From positions 1 to 49,365 of the forward strand of contig JAGCEZ010000093.1 of the NCBI GenBank assembly GCA_017650365.1: a DNA stretch of 49,365 nt. The letters are read 5' to 3'. Positions 20,448-27,742 of this stretch are shown piece after piece; the stretch's first letter is position 1, and every line of letters begins with the position of its first letter. Made by a program: the position numbers and the translations under genes. The notes beneath the pieces are model-generated. The model saw only the letters and a program-made list of their open reading frames with translations, was not told where the DNA came from and ran no database searches. The DNA comes from Fibrobacterales bacterium. GTDB taxonomy: Bacteria; Fibrobacterota; Fibrobacteria; Fibrobacterales; CADBQJ01.

Positions 20448-20453
20448 TATATT
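20448..20453 (+). promoter_or_regulatory. -10 element of the MORN-like lipoprotein gene
   Basis: TATATT within GGGTATATATTCAG. Transcription would start near 20460, giving a leader of about 30 nt with AGAGGAGG before the ATG at 20490. Confidence 0.5.
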
Positions 20454-20489
20454 CAGAAAAGGGCCCGCCCCGGACAGAGGAGGAAACGC

Positions 20490-22214
20490 ATGAAGCACCC
20501 GACCCGCGCCACGGCCGCACTCGCCCTCGCCGCGGCCCTCCTTCTCGCCGGCTGCGCCGGATCCTCTCTGAAACACAAAGCGGACAAAGCCGTTTCGCAG
20601 GCAAAAGGCGCCCGGACCGTCCAGAACGACCCGAACACGGTGCAGGAATACAACGACAAGGGAGTGCTGGTCTTCGACATGCACCTGCCGGAGTACTACC
20701 GCAAATACTGGAGCAACGGAGCGCTCCAAGTGGAACTTGTCGGCGATCTCTACAAAGACGAACACGGGGCGGTTTGCGTGAGGAACGGCGACTACAGCCT
20801 TCTCTTTCCCGACGGGCGGCCCAAGCAGCTGGACCGATACGAAAACGAAATCGTCGTTTCCCACAAGGTATGGAACGAAAAGGGCGTTTTGACCGACGAA
20901 TATCGCCGTCGCGAAATGCTTCGGGACTGGTACGACGACGGCACGCCCAAATCCGAAATCGTCGGAGACATCCGCATCGACGACAGCGCATCCTTTGAGA
21001 ACGGCACCTATAGCTCGTACTTTCCGAACGGGAAACCCAAAACGCAATACAAGAAAGAAAACGGCGAAATCGTCGCGGCGACATCATGGTACGAAGACGG
21101 CTCGCCGGACATCGAGTGGTCCTTTCCCGACAGCATGAAGACTTTCCATCAGGGAACCGGAACGCCAATGACGGTGTTCCGGGGAACCCTGTATCGCGAT
21201 GGAAAAGGGGAATTGCAGCTGCAGGACGGAACAGCGGACGTCTTCTCCGAAGACGGGAAACTCCTATACCACGCCATCTACGAAAACCGGTTCGCGAAGC
21301 ACGTTGAAAAGCCGGCACGCGGGGAGATTCTGGAGCTGGAGCGCGACAGTTCGAACAACCTGCGGACGGCGCGATTGCTTCTGAACGGGACGTTGGTCCG
21401 TGAAAAGAGCGGCGGTCTAATCGAAATCGGGCGCGACTACCCCGACATCGACAGCATCAAGGTGTACAACGGGGAGGAAAAGAAGTTTTTCCCGGATGGG
21501 ACTCCGAAAACGAGCACCGAATGGGGAAACGGCGAAATCGTCACCATGAAAATATGGAACGAAAAGGGCGTTTTGACCGACGAATATCGGTGTCGCGAAA
21601 TGCAACGGAGCCGGTATGACGACGGCACGCTCAAATTCGAGGCTTTCGGAGACGTCCGCATCGGCGACGGTGAAGCCATGGAAAACGGCACGGGGAAATG
21701 GTATTTCCCGAACGGGAAGCCTGAGATGCAAATCAAAAAGGAAAACGGCGAACTCGTCGACCACAAGAAGTGGAACGAAAAAGGAATCCTGATTTACGAA
21801 CAGCAAGGCTCAAAGTCTGTCAAGACATGGTACGACGACGGGAAGTCGAAAAGGGAAATCTCCGGAGAACTTTATCAGGACTCGGAAGGGACGTGGTGGG
21901 TGAAGAACGGCGTTCTGAAGGGATTTTTCCCGGACGGGAAGAAGAAAAGCCTTGGAACTTACAAAGACGGAGAGCTGGTCATCGCAAAGGAATGGCACAA
22001 AAACGGCAACCTTGCCTTCGAAGCCGAACTTTCGTCTCATTTCCTCCGAGTGTATCGCGAAGATGGAACGCTCGGCCAGGAAGGAACCGGAACCATCTCT
22101 CTGAACGACAAAGGATGGAAGGTCAAGGACGGAACCTTCCGCTCGTTCGGCCCGGACGGAAAGACGGTCGAGCAGTCCGTCGAGTACAAGGACTCCAAGC
22201 CCGTTGCGAAATAG
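20490..22214 (+). CDS. Lipoprotein with MORN-like (YwqK-type) repeats
   Basis: The 574-residue lipoprotein (LALAAALLLAGC, Cys22) consists largely of short repeats of the type YxxNGxPKxExxYKNGExV / xWYEDGxPK / YFPNGKPKTQ, the variant MORN repeat also called the YwqK-antitoxin-family repeat. These usually form extended beta-hairpin sheets; no activity can be assigned. Two longer blocks are internal duplications (residues about 125-190 and 350-420, sharing WNEKGVLTDEYR). GC content is visibly lower than in neighbouring genes (AAA, GAA and ATC codons are frequent), hinting at acquisition or relaxed selection. AGAGGAGG precedes the ATG. It converges on miaA with 39 nt between stop codons and no clear terminator. 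Confidence 0.82.
   Translation: MKHPTRATAALALAAALLLAGCAGSSLKHKADKAVSQAKGARTVQNDPNTVQEYNDKGVLVFDMHLPEYYRKYWSNGALQVELVGDLYKDEHGAVCVRNGDYSLLFPDGRPKQLDRYENEIVVSHKVWNEKGVLTDEYRRREMLRDWYDDGTPKSEIVGDIRIDDSASFENGTYSSYFPNGKPKTQYKKENGEIVAATSWYEDGSPDIEWSFPDSMKTFHQGTGTPMTVFRGTLYRDGKGELQLQDGTADVFSEDGKLLYHAIYENRFAKHVEKPARGEILELERDSSNNLRTARLLLNGTLVREKSGGLIEIGRDYPDIDSIKVYNGEEKKFFPDGTPKTSTEWGNGEIVTMKIWNEKGVLTDEYRCREMQRSRYDDGTLKFEAFGDVRIGDGEAMENGTGKWYFPNGKPEMQIKKENGELVDHKKWNEKGILIYEQQGSKSVKTWYDDGKSKREISGELYQDSEGTWWVKNGVLKGFFPDGKKKSLGTYKDGELVIAKEWHKNGNLAFEAELSSHFLRVYREDGTLGQEGTGTISLNDKGWKVKDGTFRSFGPDGKTVEQSVEYKDSKPVAK
20869..20905 (+). repeat. 37-bp exact direct repeat, copy A
   Basis: Identical to 21553-21589, 684 bp (228 codons) downstream in the same frame; encodes WNEKGVLTDEYR and marks a recent internal duplication in the lipoprotein. 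Confidence 0.85.
21553..21589 (+). repeat. 37-bp exact direct repeat, copy B
   Basis: Second copy of the repeat at 20869-20905; similarity continues into the following GTCGCGAAATGC in both copies after a short variable step. Confidence 0.85.
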
Positions 22215-22253
22215 GGCCGGAGCCGGGCGCGGTTTCCGGGAGATGCGCCGGGT

Positions 22254-23150
22254 TCAGAGGCCGAAGGCGCGCGCGAGGTCCGCGGGGGCCGCGCTTCCGG
22301 GCTCCAGACGGACGGCATCGGGGAACTGGCCGCGGAAGTAGGTCCGCTGGCGCTTGGCGTACTGCGCGCTCTTCACGACCGTGGTCTCGATCGCCTCGGC
22401 CTCGGAGATTTCGCCCTTGAGGAGCGCGAGGACCTGCGGGTAGCCCAGGCTCCCGAACGCGGGCGCGCTCTCGGGCACGCCGGAACGCAGGAGCCCCTCG
22501 ACCTCCTCCCTCCAGCCCGAACGGAACATCCCGCGCACGCGCTTCGCGATGAGCGCCCGGTTCTCCGCGGGCGGGGGGTCCAGCACGACGACCGGGAGGT
22601 CCGGGAAGGGAGCCTCGCCCTCGTCCTTCCACGAGGAGAAGGGGCGACCCGTCGCGCGCCAGACCTCCAGGGCCCGGGCGATGCGGCGCGCGTCGGAGAG
22701 GGGCAGGCGCGCGGCGGCCTCGGGGTCGGCTTCGGAAAGCTCGGCGTGGAGCGCTTCGACCCCGCGTTTCTCCAGGTCGGAGAGGACCGCCGCGCGGACT
22801 CCCGCGTCCACGGGCGGAATCGGGGGAAGGCCGCGGACGAGCGCGGAGACGTAGAACCCGGTCCCCCCGACGACGAGCCGCGGGACGTCCGGGGATTCGC
22901 GTTCGAGCTCCAGCACCGCCGAGGCGAAGGCGCCCGCGGAGAAGTTCTCCTCCGGGGGGACGCAGTCCACGAGGCGGTGGACGGCCCGCGCGCGCTCCGC
23001 GGCCGTCGGCTGCCCGGTCCCGATCCGGAACCCGCGGTAGATCTGGCGCGAATCCGCGCCGACGATCTCGCACCCCCGCGCGGAGGCGAATTCCAGCGCG
23101 AGCGCGCTTTTCCCGGAGGCGGTGGTTCCCGTGAGGACGCCGAGCAGCAT
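22254..23150 (-). CDS. miaA: tRNA dimethylallyltransferase
   Basis: MiaA adds the dimethylallyl group to A37 of tRNAs reading UNN codons. The 298-residue protein starts MLLGVLTGTTASGKSALALE, with the P-loop GTTASGKS. The family signatures are all present: ADSRQIYRGFRIGTGQPT, VPPEENFSAGAF, VVGGTGFYVSAL and ARRIARALEVWRATG. The C-terminal LGYPQVLALLKGE and KSAQYAKRQRTYFR close the family pattern. The frame is open further upstream, but the ATG at 23150 fits the family N-terminus and a -10 element lies 13 nt before it without a ribosome-binding site, so the transcript is probably leaderless. It is divergent from the YibQ-like gene, with 39 nt between start codons. Confidence 0.95.
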   Translation of the reverse strand: MLLGVLTGTTASGKSALALEFASARGCEIVGADSRQIYRGFRIGTGQPTAAERARAVHRLVDCVPPEENFSAGAFASAVLELERESPDVPRLVVGGTGFYVSALVRGLPPIPPVDAGVRAAVLSDLEKRGVEALHAELSEADPEAAARLPLSDARRIARALEVWRATGRPFSSWKDEGEAPFPDLPVVVLDPPPAENRALIAKRVRGMFRSGWREEVEGLLRSGVPESAPAFGSLGYPQVLALLKGEISEAEAIETTVVKSAQYAKRQRTYFRGQFPDAVRLEPGSAAPADLARAFGL

Positions 23151-23157
23151 GGAGGGG

Positions 23158-23163
23158 AATGTA
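23158..23163 (-). promoter_or_regulatory. -10 element of miaA (leaderless)
   Basis: Minus strand CTACATT then CCCCTCC and ATG; T to start codon 13 nt, no Shine-Dalgarno sequence. Confidence 0.6.
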
Positions 23164-23177
23164 GAAAGCCGCGTGCC

Positions 23178-23183
23178 TATATT
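23178..23183 (+). promoter_or_regulatory. -10 element of the YibQ-like gene (leaderless)
   Basis: CTATATT then TGCCCT and ATG at 23190; T to start codon 12 nt, no Shine-Dalgarno sequence. It lies 14 bp from the miaA element on the other strand. Confidence 0.6.
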
Positions 23184-23189
23184 TGCCCT

Positions 23190-24284
23190 ATGCTCAAGGC
23201 CATCGGACATCGGATCGCCGGATTCCTCGTCGCCGGGGCGCTCGCCGCCGGACTGGTCCTCCTGCTGACGGGTCCCCTCTCCGAGGAGCTGCTCCCCCTC
23301 CCCGCGGCCGAAAGCGAGCCCGAGACGCCGTCCGCGCCGAAGGAGGCGCCCGACCTCCAGGCCAAGGACTTCGCGGAGCGCTGGAACGGGACCGTCGCGA
23401 AGCGCGGGCTCGTGGAGCTCCCCCTGGGCGTGCCGCTCCCGGACTACGCCTTCCAGATCTCCGACTGGCTGAAGTCGCAGGGCTGCGCCGCCGACTCCCT
23501 CTCCGAGGAGGGGAAGGAGCTCCTGCTGAAGTTCTCCTGCCCGCCCAACCCGCAGCGCAGGCTGAGGTTCGCGCGCGGCGGCCGGTTCCTGCCCGGCGCC
23601 GTCCGGCTCGCGCTTCTCTTCCGGACGGACGGCATGTCGATCGAGGCGCTGCACGAGCTCGACGCGCTGCAGAACCCCTTCGCGCTCGTCGTGGACCCGC
23701 TCCGCGGCGACGCCTCCCTGGAACAGGACATCGGGCGGCTGAAGAACGTCCGGCCCGAGGACATCGTGCTCTCGCTGCGGCTGAAGGAGAGCGGGAAGTT
23801 CACGCAGCTCGACACCTCGGGCTCGCTCTACCCCCAGCTTCCCGAGGACGAGGTGCGCCGGCGCGTCGCCGCGCTCTTCGAGCGCTTCCCCGAGGCCTCC
23901 GCCGTGCTCCCCTCCGGAAGCCGCACGGCCCTGAACTACGACAACGTCTCAGAGACGCTCGCGGACGAGCTTTCGCGCCGCGGCGTCCTGCTGCTGCTCG
24001 CCCCGCAGCACCGCGCTCCCCCGCTGCAGGCCGCCTGCGCGAAGCGCCCGGGGCTCTGCCTGGAGATCGGGGTCGCGGCCGACCCCGCGCAGGCCGAGGA
24101 GGCCCTCTGGAAGGGGGTCGCGGAGGCGAAGAGGCGCGGAAGCAAAATTCTAGCTTTGCCGACGGCGCTCCCCGCCCTGCGGGGCGCGCGGCTGCTCGAG
24201 CAGAACGCGCTGGACAGCGGCTGGTCCATCGAACCGATGGAGCGCTTCCGCCCGGCGAAGAGAACCAACGGAGGCAGACGATGA
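23190..24284 (+). CDS. Membrane-anchored protein resembling divergent polysaccharide deacetylases (YibQ-like)
   Basis: The 364-residue protein has one N-terminal membrane segment (IAGFLVAGALAAGLVLLLTG) and an acidic/Pro linker. A predicted periplasmic region follows. Its C-terminal half is laid out like the YibQ/DUF610 family: LALLFRTDGMSIEALHELDALQNPFALVVDP resembles the opening strand, NYDNVSETLADELSRRGVLLLLAP the middle motif, and ALWKGVAEAKRRGSKILAL the Ala/Arg-rich helix before the final strand. The usual metal-binding acids and histidines are not evident, so catalysis is doubtful. The match is by pattern only. Its stop overlaps the pdxJ start (ATGA), so the two are translationally coupled. 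Confidence 0.6.
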   Translation: MLKAIGHRIAGFLVAGALAAGLVLLLTGPLSEELLPLPAAESEPETPSAPKEAPDLQAKDFAERWNGTVAKRGLVELPLGVPLPDYAFQISDWLKSQGCAADSLSEEGKELLLKFSCPPNPQRRLRFARGGRFLPGAVRLALLFRTDGMSIEALHELDALQNPFALVVDPLRGDASLEQDIGRLKNVRPEDIVLSLRLKESGKFTQLDTSGSLYPQLPEDEVRRRVAALFERFPEASAVLPSGSRTALNYDNVSETLADELSRRGVLLLLAPQHRAPPLQAACAKRPGLCLEIGVAADPAQAEEALWKGVAEAKRRGSKILALPTALPALRGARLLEQNALDSGWSIEPMERFRPAKRTNGGRR

Positions 24285-24997
24285 GCGTGACCCTGAGCGT
24301 GAACCTCGATCACATCGCCACTTTGCGCGAAGCCCGCAAGATCCGCGAGCCCGACCCCGTCGCCGCCGCCGTGATCGCCGAGCTCGCCGGCGCCGACGGA
24401 ATCGCCGTCCGCCTGCGCGAGGACCGGCGGCACGTCCAGGAACGCGACGTCCGGCTCCTCCGCCAGACCGTGACCTCCCACCTCGACCTGCAGATCGCGC
24501 CGACCGCCGAGCTGATCGCCTTCGCCGTGCAGGTGCTCCCCGACGTCGTGACGCTCGTCCCCGAATCGGGCTTCGGCGACGCCGGGCTCGACGTCGCCGG
24601 GCACCAGGACGCGGTCGCCAAGGCGGTGGAGTCCCTGCGCAACCACGACATCGCCGTCGCGCTCCTCGTGGACGCCGACACGCGCCAGATCAAGGCCGCC
24701 CGCAAGGTCGGCGCGCAGATCGTCCAGCTCCGCGCGAACGCCTACGCGAACGCCTTCGAGATGGGCGAGAACGAGGACTACCGGAAGGAGCTGACCCTGA
24801 TCCAGGACCACGCGGCGCTCGCGCAGAACTACGACCTGCAGCTCGCCGCGGGCGGCAGCCTGAACTACAGGAACGTCGGCCCGATCGCCGCGATCCCCGA
24901 GATGCGCGAGATCCACGTCGGCCACGCCGTCGTCGGGCGCGCCGCGCTCGTGGGGCTGGACCGCGCCGTCCGCGAGATGAAGGCGCTCCTCGGCTGA
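24281..24997 (+). CDS. pdxJ: Pyridoxine 5'-phosphate synthase
   Basis: PdxJ condenses 1-deoxyxylulose 5-phosphate with 3-amino-2-oxopropyl phosphate in the DXP-dependent vitamin B6 pathway. The 238-residue TIM barrel starts MSVTLSVNLDHIATLREAR, the family N-terminus. It has the conserved GADGIAVRLREDRRHVQERD, the phosphate-binding HVGHAVVGRA near the end, and LVPES in the middle. The start codon overlaps the preceding stop (ATGA), with GGAGG 7 nt upstream. It converges on the FISUMP lipoprotein gene with a single base between stop codons. Confidence 0.95.
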   Translation: MSVTLSVNLDHIATLREARKIREPDPVAAAVIAELAGADGIAVRLREDRRHVQERDVRLLRQTVTSHLDLQIAPTAELIAFAVQVLPDVVTLVPESGFGDAGLDVAGHQDAVAKAVESLRNHDIAVALLVDADTRQIKAARKVGAQIVQLRANAYANAFEMGENEDYRKELTLIQDHAALAQNYDLQLAAGGSLNYRNVGPIAAIPEMREIHVGHAVVGRAALVGLDRAVREMKALLG

Positions 24998-24998
24998 A

Positions 24999-25961
24999 TC
25001 AGGAAGGGTCCTTCGCGCACCGCAGCGCGCGGCCGTAGGACTTGAGGAATCCCCTGTAGACCGGCTCCCCTTCGTCGCTCTCCGCGGCGAAGCGCCTGTA
25101 GTAGGCGTCCGACGGGAGCGTGCTCTCCGTCGCGGTCCAGAACGCGGCGACGGAGTCGGCGTCGAAGTACTCCCCGTCCGCCGTGCGGAACCCCGTGGGC
25201 GCGGCCGCGAAGCCGTGGAGGTCGACGCCGTTCCACGAACGCGCGCGCAGCAGCGCGGTCGGCGGATCCCAGGGCCAGGAGCCCGCGACCTCGTTCAGGA
25301 GCGCGTCCCACTCCCGGTTCGTCGGGACGTGCCACCCCTCCGGGCAGATCCCCCTGTGCGGGACGTCGATTTCGCCCGCCGCCGGCGCGTTCTGCCATCC
25401 GGGGTCCAGGTCCATCGCCGCGGTCCAGGTGTAGAGCCTCCCGCGCCGGGCGCACGCGGCCTCGTCGTCGTCGAAGCACCAGGAGTTGCGGACGAGGCCG
25501 CGCGAAATCGCCGTGTCGTTGTAGTCCAGGTTCTCCGCCATCCACAGCCGCCGGCCGATCCGGACGGTCCTGTAGCTCTTCCCGTCGCGCGGGTCCACGA
25601 GCGTCCCGCAGGCCGAGTCCCGGGCCAGGAGCTCCCTGCCCCGCGGATCGCAGAGCTTCTTCGCCGGGTCGTAGGGCTCGCCCGCGCAGACCGGCTTCAT
25701 CCGCTGGCCGTCGAGGCAGAACCTCGCGTCGCGGTCGATCCGCCCGGACGCGCACCGCCAGACCAGGTGGTTGCGCTGGCGGCGGTCCTGGACGCAGCTC
25801 TTCTCCGCCGGGTCGTAGCGCACGCCGTCGCAGCGCCGCGTCTCCGCGGAGCGCTCCCGCGCGTCGTCCCGGCCCTCCGCGGGCTCCGCGTTCTCCTTCC
25901 TGCCGCAGCCGAGCGCGGCGAGCGCGAGGAAAAGGGCGAGGGCGGCGGGGAACGTTCTCAT
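24999..25961 (-). CDS. FISUMP-domain lipoprotein
   Basis: The 320-residue lipoprotein (LALAALGC, Cys19) has a Cys-rich spacer with repeated 'YDPAEKSC/YDPAKKLC' units (about 45-115). The C-terminal FISUMP domain (about 125-320) shows KSYRTVRIGRRLWMAENLDY, CARRGRLYTWTAAM, GICPEGWHVPTNREWDALL and FWTATES, ending ALRCAKD. The domain is named from Fibrobacter succinogenes, where it is highly expanded, and occurs on surface proteins; its role is unknown. The ATG has no ribosome-binding site and a -10 element lies 12 nt before it. It is divergent from ybaK across 59 nt. Confidence 0.88.
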   Translation of the reverse strand: MRTFPAALALFLALAALGCGRKENAEPAEGRDDARERSAETRRCDGVRYDPAEKSCVQDRRQRNHLVWRCASGRIDRDARFCLDGQRMKPVCAGEPYDPAKKLCDPRGRELLARDSACGTLVDPRDGKSYRTVRIGRRLWMAENLDYNDTAISRGLVRNSWCFDDDEAACARRGRLYTWTAAMDLDPGWQNAPAAGEIDVPHRGICPEGWHVPTNREWDALLNEVAGSWPWDPPTALLRARSWNGVDLHGFAAAPTGFRTADGEYFDADSVAAFWTATESTLPSDAYYRRFAAESDEGEPVYRGFLKSYGRALRCAKDPS

Positions 25962-25967
25962 GGCCCG

Positions 25968-25973
25968 AAAATA
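25968..25973 (-). promoter_or_regulatory. -10 element of the FISUMP lipoprotein gene (leaderless)
   Basis: Minus strand CTATTTT then CGGGCC and ATG; T to start codon 12 nt, no Shine-Dalgarno sequence. Confidence 0.6.
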
Positions 25974-26008
25974 GAATTTCGCCCTTTCCGCGGTTTCCGC
26001 TCCGTAGC

Positions 26009-26014
26009 TATCTT
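26009..26014 (+). promoter_or_regulatory. -10 element of ybaK (leaderless)
   Basis: CTATCTT then CCGCCC and ATG at 26021; T to start codon 12 nt, no Shine-Dalgarno sequence. Confidence 0.6.
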
Positions 26015-26020
26015 CCGCCC

Positions 26021-26524
26021 ATGGCCAGACCGGACGCGAAGCACGATGCCACCAACGCGATCCGCCTCCTCGAGGCGGAGGGGATCGACTTCGTCCGCCA
26101 CTCCTTCGACCCCGAGGCGCCCAACGGCATGGAGATCGCCCGGACGCTCGGCCAGGACCCGACGCGCGTCTTCAAGACCCTCGTGACGATGGGCAAGGAG
26201 CAGGTCGGGCGCCCGCGCGGCCACTACGTCTTCGTCGTCCCCGTCTGCGCCGAGCTCGACCTGAAGAAGGCCGCCGCGGCGGTGGGCGAGAAATCGGTCG
26301 AGATGCTGAAGTCGAAGGACCTGCTGGGGCTCACGGGCTACGTCCACGGCGGCTGTTCGCCCATCGGCATGAAAAAGCCCTTCCCCACGGTCGTGGACGA
26401 GACCGCGCAGATGCACGAGCGCATCCTCTTCAGCGCCGGCCGGCGCGGCGAGATGGTCGAGCTCGCGCCCGACGACCTGAGGAGGATCGTCCCCTACGCC
26501 TTCGCGGACGTGATCCGGCTCTAG
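26021..26524 (+). CDS. ybaK: Cys-tRNA(Pro) deacylase, YbaK/EbsC type
   Basis: YbaK hydrolyses Cys-tRNA(Pro) made in error by prolyl-tRNA synthetase. The 167-residue protein is full length for the family. It shows RVFKTLVTMGK with the conserved lysine, HYVFVVPVCAELDLKKAA, LLGLTGYVHGGCSPIGMKK and the C-terminal RRGEMVELAPDDL. Its likely partner proS lies 1.2 kb downstream on the same strand. Its stop codon overlaps the stop of the convergent barrel gene in the sequence CTAG. No ribosome-binding site; the start follows a -10 element by 12 nt. Confidence 0.92.
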   Translation: MARPDAKHDATNAIRLLEAEGIDFVRHSFDPEAPNGMEIARTLGQDPTRVFKTLVTMGKEQVGRPRGHYVFVVPVCAELDLKKAAAAVGEKSVEMLKSKDLLGLTGYVHGGCSPIGMKKPFPTVVDETAQMHERILFSAGRRGEMVELAPDDLRRIVPYAFADVIRL

Positions 26525-27651
26525 TCGACCGAGCCGAACTTCTTGAAGTCGATCAGGTAGGAGATCCCGGCGTAGAAGCCGAGGGTCGGGTAGCGGCCGA
26601 ACTTGTAGGCGTCCGTCCCGTCCTGGCGCGTCCGCACGTAGTCCGGGTCGCCGGAGTCGATCACGTCGCCCGTCTCGCCCTTGCAGCGCGGCGCGTTGGA
26701 GGCCTCGGCGCACTCGTCGCGCTCGCCGTCGGAGTCGCGCATGCCGTCGGTGCCGACGACCATCCCGACGTCCAGCGCCACGCCGGCCTGCGGAACCGCG
26801 AACTCGAACCCGATCTTGTGCAGGTAGGGGCTCGAGGCGACGTCGAACCACTTGGTGTGCGAGCCGAACTCCATCTGGCTCTCCATCGACCAGAGCAGGC
26901 CCGCGTAGTCGCAGAACCAGATCTCCGCGCCGCCCCCGAGGAGGAAGGCGTTGGCGCGGTCCGAGGAGCCGAGCGCGAAGCCGAAGTTGCCGTGGAAGAG
27001 CATCGGCATCATCACCGGGGAGGAGCGCAGGTTGAGGGTCGCTAGGACCATCCCGATCCCCGTCGGGCCGCCGGCGGTGTAGGGCGCCCAGTCGTCGTCC
27101 TGCGCGTAGACGTCGCGGGAGACGGCGCGCTTGTTCGGGGAGACCCAGACGTCGCGGGCCCAGCCGCCTTCGCGCTGGTCGCTCCCCGTGGGGACGTCGA
27201 GCGCGGCGAAGAAGGCGAGGTCGAAGATCGGATTGTGCTTGTAGGTCGGATAGTTCAGCTTCACCGAGAAGCGGAGGTCGCCGAGCCCGCCGTGGCTCTT
27301 CCCGCGGTCGTCCTCGTCCTGGTAGTAGGGCAGCATCAGGCCCAGGTCGAGGAAGTCGGTCAGGCCGTAGGCCAGCGCGAACGAGAAGTCCAGGCGCCGG
27401 CCCGCGTCGACGTCCTTCCAGAGCCGCGCGTTCGTGCCGGCGGCGGGCGCGGGGCGTTCCACGTCGAGCGTTCCGTCCCAGGCGTAGAGGGTTCCGAAGG
27501 AGATGTCCAGGTTCTTGGCGCCGAGGGGGACCGCGGAGAACTCGCCGCCGTGGCCCGTGGCCATGCGGGAGATCGCGGGCGAGCCCCAGGAGACGGACGC
27601 CAGGGCGGCGACCAGGGCCAGGCTCGGGAAAATACGGCTGGAGGTGCGCAT
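26521..27651 (-). CDS. Predicted outer-membrane barrel protein, function unknown
   Basis: The 376-residue product has a signal peptide (MRTSSRIFPSLALVAALASVSWG, cleavage near SPA). The mature part looks like an outer-membrane barrel: alternating strands such as LDFSFALAYGLTDFLDLGLMLPYYQDEDD, LRFSVKLNYPTY, FDLAFFAALDVPTGSD and LGFYAGISYLIDF. Long acidic, Asp/Cys-containing loops (DSDGERDECAEASNAPRC) may face outside. The pattern GLTDFLDLGLMLPYY resembles the 'transporter' barrels of many Proteobacteria and FCB bacteria, but no substrate can be given. A GGAG lies 7 nt before the ATG. It is divergent from proS and ends inside the ybaK stop codon. Confidence 0.75.
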   Translation of the reverse strand: MRTSSRIFPSLALVAALASVSWGSPAISRMATGHGGEFSAVPLGAKNLDISFGTLYAWDGTLDVERPAPAAGTNARLWKDVDAGRRLDFSFALAYGLTDFLDLGLMLPYYQDEDDRGKSHGGLGDLRFSVKLNYPTYKHNPIFDLAFFAALDVPTGSDQREGGWARDVWVSPNKRAVSRDVYAQDDDWAPYTAGGPTGIGMVLATLNLRSSPVMMPMLFHGNFGFALGSSDRANAFLLGGGAEIWFCDYAGLLWSMESQMEFGSHTKWFDVASSPYLHKIGFEFAVPQAGVALDVGMVVGTDGMRDSDGERDECAEASNAPRCKGETGDVIDSGDPDYVRTRQDGTDAYKFGRYPTLGFYAGISYLIDFKKFGSVD

Positions 27652-27683
27652 CGGGACTCCGTTCTTCTGTCCTTCCTCAAGTG

Positions 27684-27689
27684 AAGATA
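27684..27689 (-). promoter_or_regulatory. -10 element of the 26521-27651 barrel gene
   Basis: Minus strand TATCTT followed by CAC; predicted start near 27677, giving a leader of about 26 nt with GGAG. The base before TA is T, not the usual C of this element. Confidence 0.4.
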
Positions 27690-27711
27690 ACTAAATAATG
27701 CGATTTAAAGC

Positions 27712-27717
27712 TATTTT
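27712..27717 (+). promoter_or_regulatory. -10 element of proS
   Basis: CTATTTT followed by CGGGG; predicted start near 27724. The leader of about 19 nt contains GGAGG, and this placement excludes the in-frame ATG at 27698 as the start of proS. Confidence 0.55.
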
Positions 27718-27742
27718 CGGGGCCTCATTGCGGAGGTTTCCC

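Noticed and set aside
27698-27742. ATG at 27698 as the start of proS
   Set aside because: It is upstream of the predicted transcription start, adds 15 residues absent from the family, and has no ribosome-binding site; the TTG at 27743 fits better.
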